DNA of 34,063 bases from Pedobacter sp. (GTDB lineage Bacteria; Bacteroidota; Bacteroidia; Sphingobacteriales; Sphingobacteriaceae), in assembly GCA_031179845.1 (NCBI GenBank), contig JAPSHM010000002.1, positions 1 to 34,063 on the forward strand, written 5' to 3'. Numbering within the stretch: position 1 is the first letter of the stretch; every line of letters starts with the position of its first letter. Below the pieces are notes generated by a model. The model ran no database searches, was not told the origin of the DNA, and worked only from the letters and a program-made list of their open reading frames with translations. Of this stretch, positions 1 to 9,644 are shown one piece after another. Both the position numbers and the translations under genes were made by a program.

Positions 1-1659
1 AGTGTGCTCGACCTTAAACGTGTCGAAACGAGGAATTGGATCATCGAAAATACACTTACTTATGAGAACACCTTCGCTGAAGACCATAACCTGACGGTGT
101 TGCTTGGACAATCAGCGCAAAGCAATAAATCCTATACAATAAATGGTTCAGCACAAAATGTACCTTTTAACAGTGACGCAGATCTTTACCTGAGCCTGGG
201 TGATGATGCGACCAGACAGGTTAGAGACCAGGGCTCGTTGATTAAATTTGCATCTTACTTTGCAAGGGCCAGCTATTCCTTTAGAAGTAAATATATGCTG
301 AATGCTTCCCTTCGTACTGATGGTGCTTCGCAGTTCTTTGGCGGTGACGAAACATGGGGTTATTTCCCTTCAGTTGGTGCAGGCTGGGTCATCAGCAATG
401 AAGAATTCATGAAGGAGCAAACATTGTTTAGCTCCCTTAAATTAAGGGGAAGCTGGGGTATAATCGGTAATGCAAGTGTTCCCATTAACCCTTCTCAACA
501 ATTGATCGCTCAGTCGGCAAACCTCATTGCGATTTATAATAATTTGCCATATACCGGTAAAAGTATCAATACACTACTTCCACCTGCAATTGTTTGGGAA
601 AAAGGAATTGGAACCGATATTGGTCTTGAGGCCGCTTTTCTCACCAACCGGTTAACCGTTGAAGCCGATTTTTACAATAGAAAAACTTCAAGGGCAATCT
701 TCAAGATCCCAGTATTCGCTTCATTGGGAACGGTTGACAATCAGTTACTCGGAAACCAGGCAGATATCCAGAACAGAGGTGTTGAGCTTTCTGCAAACTG
801 GACAAATACGACGAGTGGTGGCTTAACCTATGCTGTCGGCGGTAATATCAGTTACAATGCCAATAAAGTGTTAAACGTACTGTCGGGTCAGATTCCTATC
901 TATGCAGGAAGCACCGGTATTCCAAATGGAGCTTCGGCAACCCGGACTGTAGCAGGAGATCCAATCGGCGTATTCTACGGTTACAAAGTTGCTGGTATTT
1001 TTCAGAATGCGGCAGACGTAGCCAATTGGCCTGAACAGTCAAACGCGGCACCTGGCGGGTTTAAATATGAGGACCTGAATGGCGATGGACGAATTAATTC
1101 GGCCGACAGAACTGTTTTGGGAAATCCAAATCCGAAATACACTTACGGTGTGAATACCAGTTTTGCTTACAAAAATTTCGACCTGGCTGTAGACTTTCAA
1201 GGTGTGGCGGGCGTAGACATCTACAATGCCAACCTGGCCTATCGCTACGGGAACGAGAACATCACTAAAGATCTTTTTGACAATAGATGGCATGGTGAGG
1301 GTACTTCAAATACTTACCCATCAGCAAATATTGGCGCTTCGGCAAACGCAGCACCCAATTCCTTTTACGTTTCCAGCGGATCGTATTTCAGAGTAAGAAA
1401 CGCACAACTTGGTTATACCCTTCCTAATGGGATTCTAGACAAATGGAAGATCAAGAAGGTAAGGATCTATGCGAACGCTCAAAATGCAATTAACATTTTT
1501 GGTTACAAAGGATTCAGTCCGGAAGTAGGTCCGGTGCCGGCAGACAATGCAGAGAAAATTCAAACTACATTGAGCAATACCACCCTGAATGCAGGATTGG
1601 ATGCCAATGTGTACCCTTTGTTTGCCACTTACAATTTCGGTATTAACCTTACTTTCTAA
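1..1659 (+). CDS. SusC/RagA-type TonB-linked outer membrane protein, 3' portion only (5' end outside window)
   Basis: Frame is open from base 1; beta-barrel C-terminus with typical SusC motifs (FRVRNAQLGYTLP, terminal aromatic ...YNFGINLTF); followed by susD. The listed start at 4 is an internal GTG, not a real start. Confidence 0.95.
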   Translation, partial: SVLDLKRVETRNWIIENTLTYENTFAEDHNLTVLLGQSAQSNKSYTINGSAQNVPFNSDADLYLSLGDDATRQVRDQGSLIKFASYFARASYSFRSKYMLNASLRTDGASQFFGGDETWGYFPSVGAGWVISNEEFMKEQTLFSSLKLRGSWGIIGNASVPINPSQQLIAQSANLIAIYNNLPYTGKSINTLLPPAIVWEKGIGTDIGLEAAFLTNRLTVEADFYNRKTSRAIFKIPVFASLGTVDNQLLGNQADIQNRGVELSANWTNTTSGGLTYAVGGNISYNANKVLNVLSGQIPIYAGSTGIPNGASATRTVAGDPIGVFYGYKVAGIFQNAADVANWPEQSNAAPGGFKYEDLNGDGRINSADRTVLGNPNPKYTYGVNTSFAYKNFDLAVDFQGVAGVDIYNANLAYRYGNENITKDLFDNRWHGEGTSNTYPSANIGASANAAPNSFYVSSGSYFRVRNAQLGYTLPNGILDKWKIKKVRIYANAQNAINIFGYKGFSPEVGPVPADNAEKIQTTLSNTTLNAGLDANVYPLFATYNFGINLTF

Positions 1660-1670
1660 TCTGCAACAAC

Positions 1671-3158
1671 ATGAAAAAACGTAATAATATATATAGAACA
1701 GCAGCTTTGGGTATCGGTTTAGCCCTTAGTACCAGCATGATCAGTTCCTGCAAGAAAGATTTTCTTAATGTGCCTGAACAAGGCAAACAGCAAAGCGAAG
1801 TGTTTTGGAAGACCGCGGATGATGCGGCGGCTGGAGTTAATGCAATTTATGGTCACCTCAGATCCTGGGAAAACACCGGCTTTCCGGCAATTTTGATTGA
1901 AAGCATCGGTTCAGATGATGCAGATAAAGGTAGCGCCGCATCTGATGCGAGTTACTTCCTCGAATTTGATCAATTCAAAGTAGACCCATTTCAGGGAAAC
2001 ATCTTAGGATTTTGGAGTGGGCAGTACCGAAACATCAATTATGCCAATCAGGTGTTAGACAATGTTCCGGGGATCACCATGGACGAGGGACTGAAGGCAA
2101 GATACCTGGCTGAAGCAAAATTTGTCCGGGCATTCTCTTATTTCAGATTGGTACGGGCATTTGGTGGAGTACCGTTACGTACTAAAGTTCCAACAGATCC
2201 GAATTCAGAATATAACCTGCCAAGGGCATCTGCTGCCGAAGTTTACGCACAGATAGAAAAAGACCTTACTGAAGCCGCAGCAGTTCTGCCGCCTACCTAC
2301 GATTTGGCAGACAAAGGCCGCGCCACTAAAGGTGCTGCATTGACGCTTCACGCTAAAGTTGCAATGTATCAAAAGAAGTGGAATGATGTGCTGAACTATA
2401 CCAATACCGTAATGGGCATGGGTTATGCATTACTTCCTGATTTTGAAAAAGTATTCAGGCTTGAAAACGAAAACAGCGTAGAGTCGATTTTTGAGATCCA
2501 ATGCGCGCTGTTACCAAATAACGCCGCCGCATCTAATTCACAATACTCGCAGGTGCAAGGTGTCCGGGGCATAACAGGTGGTGGATGGGGCTTCAACGTT
2601 CCTTCCGATGACCTGGCAGCTGGTTTTGAGCCGGGCGATCCAAGAAGAGATGCAACCATCATTTTCAGAGGAGAAACCACACCTTCGGGAGATTTTATTC
2701 CGCTGGTAGGCGACAACCCAATGTACAATCAGAAATCGTATGTTCCCTTTTCATTGTTTGTACCGAACTTTAACGAAGGCGCGCAGCAGAACGTAAGGTG
2801 GTTGCGTTATTCAGATGTACTGCTGATGAATGCTGAAGCTGCCAATGAATTGAATAACCCTACGCAGGCATTGTCTTCTTTGGAGAAAGTGAGAGAAAGA
2901 GCACGTGAAGGAAACGCTGGCATTCTGCCAGAGGTTACTACTACCGACCAGAATGAACTTAGAAAAGCAATTTACAAGGAAAGACGTGCAGAATTTGCAA
3001 TGGAATTTGACCGTTTCTTTGACGTGATCCGTCAGGGACGAGGCACAGAAGTATTCGGTCCCAAAGGCTGGAAAGCAGGCCGAAATGAAGTTTGGCCAAT
3101 TCCTCAAACTGAAATTGACCTAAGCGGGGGCTTACTTACCCAAAACCCTGGCTATTAA
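1671..3158 (+). CDS. SusD/RagB family nutrient-binding outer membrane lipoprotein
   Basis: Lipoprotein signal (SMISSCKKDFLNV), SusD-like N-terminus, C-terminal IYKERRAEFAMEFDRFFDVIRQGR motif; directly after SusC. Confidence 0.95.
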   Translation: MKKRNNIYRTAALGIGLALSTSMISSCKKDFLNVPEQGKQQSEVFWKTADDAAAGVNAIYGHLRSWENTGFPAILIESIGSDDADKGSAASDASYFLEFDQFKVDPFQGNILGFWSGQYRNINYANQVLDNVPGITMDEGLKARYLAEAKFVRAFSYFRLVRAFGGVPLRTKVPTDPNSEYNLPRASAAEVYAQIEKDLTEAAAVLPPTYDLADKGRATKGAALTLHAKVAMYQKKWNDVLNYTNTVMGMGYALLPDFEKVFRLENENSVESIFEIQCALLPNNAAASNSQYSQVQGVRGITGGGWGFNVPSDDLAAGFEPGDPRRDATIIFRGETTPSGDFIPLVGDNPMYNQKSYVPFSLFVPNFNEGAQQNVRWLRYSDVLLMNAEAANELNNPTQALSSLEKVRERAREGNAGILPEVTTTDQNELRKAIYKERRAEFAMEFDRFFDVIRQGRGTEVFGPKGWKAGRNEVWPIPQTEIDLSGGLLTQNPGY

Positions 3159-3170
3159 ATAGAATTGAAA

Positions 3171-3198
3171 GGCTGCTGATTAGTCAGCGGCCTTTTTT
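3171..3198 (+). terminator. Intrinsic terminator or intercistronic attenuator between susD and the GH144-type gene
   Basis: ggctgctga / tcagcggcc stem (one G-U pair) followed by T6. Confidence 0.7.
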
Positions 3199-3212
3199 AA
3201 TCCCAAATCCAT

Positions 3213-4580
3213 ATGAAAATGCCTAAACTAAGTACAATCTTTTTGCTGCTCATCAGCGGTTGGATATTTCCTCAGTTGCTTTTGGCACAAAAGAACAACT
3301 CACTTCCGGCGCAAAATAGAATTCAGAAGAACCTGAGTGATGAGCAGTTGCTCGATCTGGTACAAAAACAAACTTTCCGCTATTTCTGGAACTTCGGTCA
3401 TCCGGTTAGCGGTATGGCGCGCGAGCGTAGTAATGCTTCATTCGGCTATGGTGCTGAAGTGGTGACCACCGGCGGAACCGGATTTGGAATTATGGCGACT
3501 ATAGTTGCTGCCGACCGGAATTGGATCAGTCGTGACACTGCGTCCCGCTATTTGTTAAAGATGGTCAGATTTCTGGCAAAAGCAGATGCTTATCACGGTG
3601 TTTTTCCGCACTGGCTTGACGGCGGAACTGGAAAAACTATTCCGTTCAGTCGTAAGGACGATGGTGCAGACCTTGTAGAATCCTCTTTTCTATTTCAGGG
3701 ATTGCTAACCGCTAAACAATATTTTAACGCCGACAATCCGGTGGAAAATGAATTGAGAGGACAGATTACAACGCTATGGAATGAAATTGAGTGGGACTGG
3801 TTCACTAAAGGTGGCGAAGAAGTACTCTACTGGCATTGGAGTCCGAATAATGGTTGGGCAATGAACTTTCCTTTAAGAGGATACAATGAATGTCTAATTA
3901 CCTACGTGCTGGCAGCATCAGCAACAAGGTATCCTGTACCGGCGGCTGTTTATCACAGAGGCTGGGCACAAAGCAATTTCTTCTTAAATGGAAAGGAATT
4001 CTTTGGACATAAACTGCCCCTGGGTTTCGACAACGGTGGCCCTTTGTTTTTTTCGCATTACTCTTTCCTTGGTTTAGATCCACGGGGATTGAAAGACCGA
4101 TATGCCGATTACTGGGCGCAAAACAAAAACCACACTTTGGTGAACAGGGCCTACGTTCTAGCCAACCCGAAACAATATAAAGGTTACGGAGCGAACAGCT
4201 GGGGCTTAACAGCGAGCGACAGCTGGCAGGGTTATGCGGCACATTCTCCCAATGAGGATTTGGGCGTGATCAGTCCGACAGCTGCCTTGTCTGCTTTCCC
4301 CTATACACCCGAGTATTCTATGCAGGCACTTAGGTATTTTTATGAGAAACTGGGCGACAAAATTTGGAGCGAATATGGTTTTGTAGATGCCTTTAGCGAA
4401 CATCATAACTGGTATGCAAAATCACATCTGGCTATAGATCAGGGCCCCATCATCGTCATGATCGAAAATCACCGCAGCGGATTACTCTGGAAGCTGTTCA
4501 TGAGCAGTCCGGAGATTCAGAGCGGCTTGAAGAAACTGGGTTTCACCAGTCCTGCACTTAAGCCTTTAGCCGAAAACTAA
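3213..4580 (+). CDS. PF10091 glycoamylase-like protein, GH144-type (endo-beta-1,2-glucanase family), secreted
   Basis: Signal peptide; HPVSGMARERSN, NRAYVLANPKQYKGYGANSWGLTASD, SPTAALSAFPYTPEYS, LAIDQGPIIVMIENHRSGLLW are characteristic of this family. Confidence 0.88.
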   Translation: MKMPKLSTIFLLLISGWIFPQLLLAQKNNSLPAQNRIQKNLSDEQLLDLVQKQTFRYFWNFGHPVSGMARERSNASFGYGAEVVTTGGTGFGIMATIVAADRNWISRDTASRYLLKMVRFLAKADAYHGVFPHWLDGGTGKTIPFSRKDDGADLVESSFLFQGLLTAKQYFNADNPVENELRGQITTLWNEIEWDWFTKGGEEVLYWHWSPNNGWAMNFPLRGYNECLITYVLAASATRYPVPAAVYHRGWAQSNFFLNGKEFFGHKLPLGFDNGGPLFFSHYSFLGLDPRGLKDRYADYWAQNKNHTLVNRAYVLANPKQYKGYGANSWGLTASDSWQGYAAHSPNEDLGVISPTAALSAFPYTPEYSMQALRYFYEKLGDKIWSEYGFVDAFSEHHNWYAKSHLAIDQGPIIVMIENHRSGLLWKLFMSSPEIQSGLKKLGFTSPALKPLAEN

Positions 4581-4611
4581 TATAAATACGACATTAAAGA
4601 TCCTACATCAA

Positions 4612-6909
4612 ATGAAATTCTTACCCTTATTTTGCCTTACTTTGCTTTTGAGCTTCCAGATAGGTTCAGCTCAACTGAAAAAAGCCAGCACTCCGGCGAA
4701 CAAAAAAATGGACGTGTTTATCGATGACCTACTTTCCAAAATGACACTGGATGAAAAGATAGGTCAGCTGAATTTACTTACCGGAGGAGAAGCAACAACA
4801 GGATCGGTTGTAAGTAAAGATGTGGAAAATAAGATCAGGAACGGACAGGTTGGCGGTATTTTTAGTCTGACAACGCCTGCACGCATCCGTAAGGCACAGC
4901 ATACTGCTGTAACACAAAGCCGGTTAAAAATCCCTATTATTTTTGGTCAGGATGTCATTCATGGATACAAAACAACGTTCCCTATCCCCCTGGCCTTATC
5001 AGGGACCTGGGACATGGCTTTGATACAGGAGACAGCTCGAATTGCAGCCGTAGAAGCTACAGCAGATGGAATCAACTGGACCTTCTCCCCTATGGTTGAT
5101 ATCTCCAGGGATCCGCGTTGGGGAAGAATGTCTGAAGGCTCAGGAGAAGATACTTACCTGGGATCACAAATTGCGAGGGCAATGGTTAAAGGCTATCAGG
5201 GAGACAACTTGTCGAAATACAATACATTGATGGCATGTGTGAAGCACTTTGCATTGTATGGTGCTGCGGAAGCTGGAAGAGATTACAATACCACCGACAT
5301 GAGTTTAGATCGCATGTATAATGAGTACCTGCCACCCTATAAAGCAGCGCTTGATGCAGGTGCGGGTAGCGTCATGACCTCCTTCAACGACATCAATGGT
5401 GTCCCTGCGACAGCAAACAATTGGCTTATGACAGACCTTTTGCGCAAACAATGGGGATTTGATGGTTTAGTCGTAACCGATTATACCGCAGTAAACGAAT
5501 TGATCGATCATGGGTTGGGTGATTTGCAAACAGTTTCTGCACTATCCCTTAATGCTGGGGTAGACATGGATATGGTTGGCGAAGGATTTCTAACCACCCT
5601 GAAGAAGTCGGTGGAACAAGGTAAGGTGAAGCAGGGAAGGATTGATGACGCTTGTCGGCTTGTTTTAGAAGCGAAGTATAAACTTGGCCTGTTTGAAGAC
5701 CCTTTCCGTTATTGCAATGAGGAAAGGGCAAAAAAAGAAATCCTTAAACCAGAACATCTTGCTGTTGCACGTAAGGCAGCCACGGAGTCTTTTGTGTTGT
5801 TAAAAAATGCAGATCAGACTTTGCCCTTGACTAAGAAAGGCACCATCGCTTTAATTGGGCCACTTGCCAATAGTGGCGTGAATATGCCGGGAACATGGAG
5901 CGTGAACAGCGATCTTGCCAATACCAAATCCCTGTTACAAGGGATGCAGGCAGCTGCGGGAAAAGAAGTAAAAATCCTACACAGTCTTGGTTCAAATCTG
6001 CTTGCCGATGCACAATACCAGGAAAGGGCCACGATGTTCGGCCGCGAAATCCCACGTGATAACCGTCCGGAACAAGAGATCATTGCTGAAGCCGTAAAAT
6101 TGGCGGAGCAAGCTGATGTGGTAGTGGCCGCATTGGGGGAAAGTTCGGAAATGAGCGGAGAGTCATCTAGCAGAACTGACCTCGAGATTCCTAAAGTGCA
6201 AAGGAACTTGTTGGAGGCGTTGCTTAAAACGGGGAAACCGGTGGTACTTGTGCTGTTTACAGGAAGGCCGTTGGCCCTAACATGGGAAGCAGAGCATGTA
6301 CCGGCTATTTTGAATGTTTGGTTTGGCGGAACTGAAGCGGCTAATGCCATAGCTGATGTTTTGTTCGGCAAGGTTAATCCATCTGGAAAGCTAACTGCAA
6401 CCTTCCCTCAAAACGTCGGACAGGTGCCTTTATATTATGCGCATAAAAATACGGGAAGGCCATTAGCAGATGGCGCATGGTTTAGTAAATTCCGTTCTAA
6501 CTATCTGGATGTAAGTAACGATCCTTTATACCCTTTCGGCTATGGCTTAAGCTATACCACCTTTAGCTATTCCGATTTGAAGTTAAATACAGACAGCTTC
6601 AAAAGCGGAGAAACAATCACGGCGTCGATCACAGTTAAGAATACCGGCTTGGTTGAAGGAAAGGAAGTAGTGCAGTTGTACATCCGCGATCTGGTAGGTA
6701 GTTCTACCCGGCCGGTTAAAGAACTCAAAGGCTTTCAAAAAATTAACTTGAAACCAGGCGAAGTTAAAACTGTTAATTTTACGATTAAGGAAAGCGATTT
6801 GAAGTTCTATAATACCGCCCTGGAATTTCTCGCAGAACCTGGAGATTTCAAAGTGTTCATCGGAGGAAATTCCAGAGATGTAATGGAGACCGGATTTTCA
6901 TTCTATTAA
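4612..6909 (+). CDS. bglX: Glycoside hydrolase family 3 beta-glucosidase (BglX-like), exported
   Basis: Signal peptide; DPRWGRMSEGSGEDTYLG, KHFALYGAAEAGRDYN, VVTDYTAV nucleophile region, C-terminal fibronectin III-like domain. Confidence 0.93.
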   Translation: MKFLPLFCLTLLLSFQIGSAQLKKASTPANKKMDVFIDDLLSKMTLDEKIGQLNLLTGGEATTGSVVSKDVENKIRNGQVGGIFSLTTPARIRKAQHTAVTQSRLKIPIIFGQDVIHGYKTTFPIPLALSGTWDMALIQETARIAAVEATADGINWTFSPMVDISRDPRWGRMSEGSGEDTYLGSQIARAMVKGYQGDNLSKYNTLMACVKHFALYGAAEAGRDYNTTDMSLDRMYNEYLPPYKAALDAGAGSVMTSFNDINGVPATANNWLMTDLLRKQWGFDGLVVTDYTAVNELIDHGLGDLQTVSALSLNAGVDMDMVGEGFLTTLKKSVEQGKVKQGRIDDACRLVLEAKYKLGLFEDPFRYCNEERAKKEILKPEHLAVARKAATESFVLLKNADQTLPLTKKGTIALIGPLANSGVNMPGTWSVNSDLANTKSLLQGMQAAAGKEVKILHSLGSNLLADAQYQERATMFGREIPRDNRPEQEIIAEAVKLAEQADVVVAALGESSEMSGESSSRTDLEIPKVQRNLLEALLKTGKPVVLVLFTGRPLALTWEAEHVPAILNVWFGGTEAANAIADVLFGKVNPSGKLTATFPQNVGQVPLYYAHKNTGRPLADGAWFSKFRSNYLDVSNDPLYPFGYGLSYTTFSYSDLKLNTDSFKSGETITASITVKNTGLVEGKEVVQLYIRDLVGSSTRPVKELKGFQKINLKPGEVKTVNFTIKESDLKFYNTALEFLAEPGDFKVFIGGNSRDVMETGFSFY

Positions 6910-6914
6910 CCGGT

Positions 6915-7313
6915 TTACTTCTTAATTGAATCATTTTGTAGATCAAGCAGGTTGATTTGTTGCAAAGGCGTTTCGGCTAGTCCATTATAGTAGTTTAAAA
7001 CCAACTTCCCCTGGGCTACTCGCTGAACAAGATCACCCAATTGTACCACTGCTTTTACCGCAGGCGTATAACTAAGCGTTTGTTTTTTAATGAGTTTAAG
7101 AAATTCAGGCATGAAAAAGGTTGTATAGGCAGGGTACTCATTCATGATCTGTTTCAAATCCTGTGGCCGACTGATTACAAAATAGGGATCATGATCTTCG
7201 ATTCGGTCATTATGCAAGTCTCCAAGCGCAATAAAGCTTTCCTGTTGCCCAACTGCAAGTAGGGAACTGAAGAGAAATAGAAAAGTGAATATAGGTTTTA
7301 CGAGAAAGTCCAT
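6915..7313 (-). pseudogene. Truncated calcineurin-like metallophosphoesterase, N-terminal part only (possible remnant)
   Basis: 132 aa with signal peptide; has GDLHND and QLGD blocks aligning with the intact neighbour (7384-8511) but no GNHD, downstream His or GHxH motifs; ends 5 bp from the convergent GH3 stop. Confidence 0.6.
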
Positions 7314-7341
7314 TTTATAAGCAAAATGTGTTTTAGTGGAT

Positions 7342-7372
7342 AAAAAAAATGGAGGATATCGTATCCTCCATT
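7342..7372 (-). terminator. Intrinsic terminator downstream of the metallophosphoesterase gene
   Basis: Perfect 11-bp stem aatggaggata-TCG-tatcctccatt; on the minus strand followed by T8. Confidence 0.88.
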
Positions 7373-7383
7373 CATATAATTTA

Positions 7384-8511
7384 TTACTTCAATAACGCTG
7401 TAAGCGAAACAACAGCCCAGGGTTGTTTATCCACATTGACAAACAGAGATAATTTAACGTCATCGGCCTGATCTACTTCTACTGTTCCGTGGCCACAAAA
7501 ATCTGCGTACTCGTAATGGGTAATAAATGGAGCTTCGGTTGTTAAAATATCTCTCCTTTGTTGGATCGTTGATGGAGAAAAATTAGGTTCAAGGTTTACC
7601 AAATCCTGGTGATAATGCTGCACTCCTTTGAGATGATCCTTGACTGGTGCATCTGGAGCAGAGATCACACTGCCAAAGGAAACCTGTACAAAATTTCCTT
7701 CATTGGTTTTCCTGGCTAGAATATTAGTTTTATGAATGTGTCCACACAAAACTATAGCCTGATGTTTACCAAGAAGATCAATCAGATCCGCCCGGTACGC
7801 CTTTTCGCCTGGCTTCCCAAAGACAGTCCATGTTGACCTCGAATTGAACGGAACAACAGGATAGTGGACACAGAAAAAAAGCAGTCTTTCTTTGTGTATA
7901 GCAAGGACAGTTTTCAGCCATTCAAGGCTCTCCACAGGCGTGAAACAATCAAAGAAAACAAAACGCGCATTATTATGAACAAAAGTCGTATTGGCCGTAT
8001 TCTGTTTCTTTTTGTGTTCAACAGTTTGCCAACTCAAGACGGTGCTCTTAAAGGTTTCGGGAGCCCCTGTTCCAGTGATGTCATGATTTCCTTTGATCAC
8101 AAAAAAGGGACGCTTAAGTTTTTGCGCTGCGATAAGAGCGATAAATTCCTTAGTTTGTGTTTGAGCTAGCGCTTCTGAACCACACAACCCTTCTACAAAA
8201 TCACCAAGCTGAAGGTAAAAATCAGCATTCAATGCCCGACCTTTTTCTTTCGACTCCTTCAACAATAAAGGAAGGTTCTCTGCAGTGATTCTCGAATAAT
8301 TTTTGATTTGACCGATATCGTTCGGGTACCTCACCTTCAGGTATTCCGGATCATGATGTTCTAGCTTATCAAAGTGTAAATCCCCGAGTAAAATAAAGTT
8401 GAAGTCGCTGCCGGGTGATGGGATAAAGTCGAAAGCTGAGGCTCCAAGAGGTAAAACAGCTGCCAGCATACCCGCAGCAGCAATAAATTTTCTTCTGTTA
8501 AGTGTTTCCAT
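7384..8511 (-). CDS. Calcineurin-like metallophosphoesterase with Tat-type signal peptide
   Basis: GDLHFD, QLGDFVEG, IKGNHD, HYPV, GHIH motifs all present; NRRKFIAAAG signal. Start at METLNRRKF (8511) preferred over the ORF-track start at 8541. Confidence 0.9.
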   Translation of the reverse strand: METLNRRKFIAAAGMLAAVLPLGASAFDFIPSPGSDFNFILLGDLHFDKLEHHDPEYLKVRYPNDIGQIKNYSRITAENLPLLLKESKEKGRALNADFYLQLGDFVEGLCGSEALAQTQTKEFIALIAAQKLKRPFFVIKGNHDITGTGAPETFKSTVLSWQTVEHKKKQNTANTTFVHNNARFVFFDCFTPVESLEWLKTVLAIHKERLLFFCVHYPVVPFNSRSTWTVFGKPGEKAYRADLIDLLGKHQAIVLCGHIHKTNILARKTNEGNFVQVSFGSVISAPDAPVKDHLKGVQHYHQDLVNLEPNFSPSTIQQRRDILTTEAPFITHYEYADFCGHGTVEVDQADDVKLSLFVNVDKQPWAVVSLTALLK

Positions 8512-8574
8512 ATTGAAATGAGTTTTAAAGCTTCCGGGCATTCCCAGGATGCTTTCGAGCGTGGTTATCTTTCT

Positions 8575-9627
8575 TTAATTTCCGACTTTGAACTGTTCAC
8601 GGGTAATGTCAAGGTAGGTTGTACCATATTCCTGGGCCGGTTCTAATGAGGTTCCTACCTGGAAATTGTTCCAGGAGTTAACAAGGACAATGCGTTTTGA
8701 GCCCATATTTCGTTTAGCAACATTACAGTAATCGGCATAAAATTGCTCACTTCGTTCAAGCGTATATAATTTGCTTGTCGGGGACATCACTTTATCATTG
8801 AAGCCAGGAAAAACGCAGGGAACAAAATCAACACTCCAGGTAGAGGTGGAATCTTTCCAGTTCTTCCAGTTTAAATCACTGAAGGATGGAAAAAACACAG
8901 ACCTGTCGTAATTGTCGGTAGACCAGTTGTTCAAATCTATTGCATCCATTGTCTTGATATTGGCTGCGTAGCGTTGTGGGGGAAGCCAGCCTGAATTGAT
9001 ATCACCAATGATATAAAGATCTACTCCTACTTCATTCATCGCTTGCCGAAGGGCGGGTATGACAGCCGAAAAATCGATACTTGATGAAGCGTTCGCGCTG
9101 ATATTAAGGGGAGAAAACAGCACCACGACCCTACCATCAATTTTATAGTAATACTCTTTATTAAAATGTGTAGAAGCGAGCAATTTAAATTCATCGATCA
9201 TTGTAGTTAGCTTAGTTCCGGTAAGCGGAGCGGCACTACTGGCGGAAAGGTGAGCAGTATTGTAATTGACCACCATTTTAACTTTGCTATTCCGACCGTT
9301 TATAAAGCTGTTTAAAAGGGGATCACCGGAAACAGGACCATTCCAGTTGAAGATAAAAAAGTCAAGCCCGGCTTGATCAGCCCAAATGCGGTGTTGCTCC
9401 ATGATATCTGGAGCAAGCGCACTGTACACACCCTTTAAAGGTGTATAAGTATACTTTTTTGCCCAGTCGCCAGCAGAATAATTATAATAAAATGCGCCTA
9501 CGTTAACATTTTCAGTAATCGGGACGTCTGGTATTTCGTAATCGAAGTTGGGAAGTTGAGGATCGTCTTCTTTACTACACGCGCTTATCAGCAGTGCGAA
9601 AGCCAAAACATATACAAGTATTTTCAT
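8575..9627 (-). CDS. GH99/GH71-like (endo-mannosidase-like) lipoprotein glycoside hydrolase
   Basis: Lipoprotein signal (LLISACSKEDD); VGAFYYNY, HRIWADQAGLDFFIFNWNGP, YYKIDGRVVVLFSP, VNSWNNFQVGTSLEPAQEYG resemble GH99-like proteins. Confidence 0.7.
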   Translation of the reverse strand: MKILVYVLAFALLISACSKEDDPQLPNFDYEIPDVPITENVNVGAFYYNYSAGDWAKKYTYTPLKGVYSALAPDIMEQHRIWADQAGLDFFIFNWNGPVSGDPLLNSFINGRNSKVKMVVNYNTAHLSASSAAPLTGTKLTTMIDEFKLLASTHFNKEYYYKIDGRVVVLFSPLNISANASSSIDFSAVIPALRQAMNEVGVDLYIIGDINSGWLPPQRYAANIKTMDAIDLNNWSTDNYDRSVFFPSFSDLNWKNWKDSTSTWSVDFVPCVFPGFNDKVMSPTSKLYTLERSEQFYADYCNVAKRNMGSKRIVLVNSWNNFQVGTSLEPAQEYGTTYLDITREQFKVGN

Positions 9628-9644
9628 CGTTCGTTCTTATAAGT

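Noticed and set aside
5814-6371. 185-aa minus-strand ORF
   Set aside because: Antisense shadow ORF inside the well-supported GH3 gene; no domain-like motifs.
7864-8169. 101-aa + strand ORF
   Set aside because: Antisense to the metallophosphoesterase; Lys/Phe-rich shadow composition.
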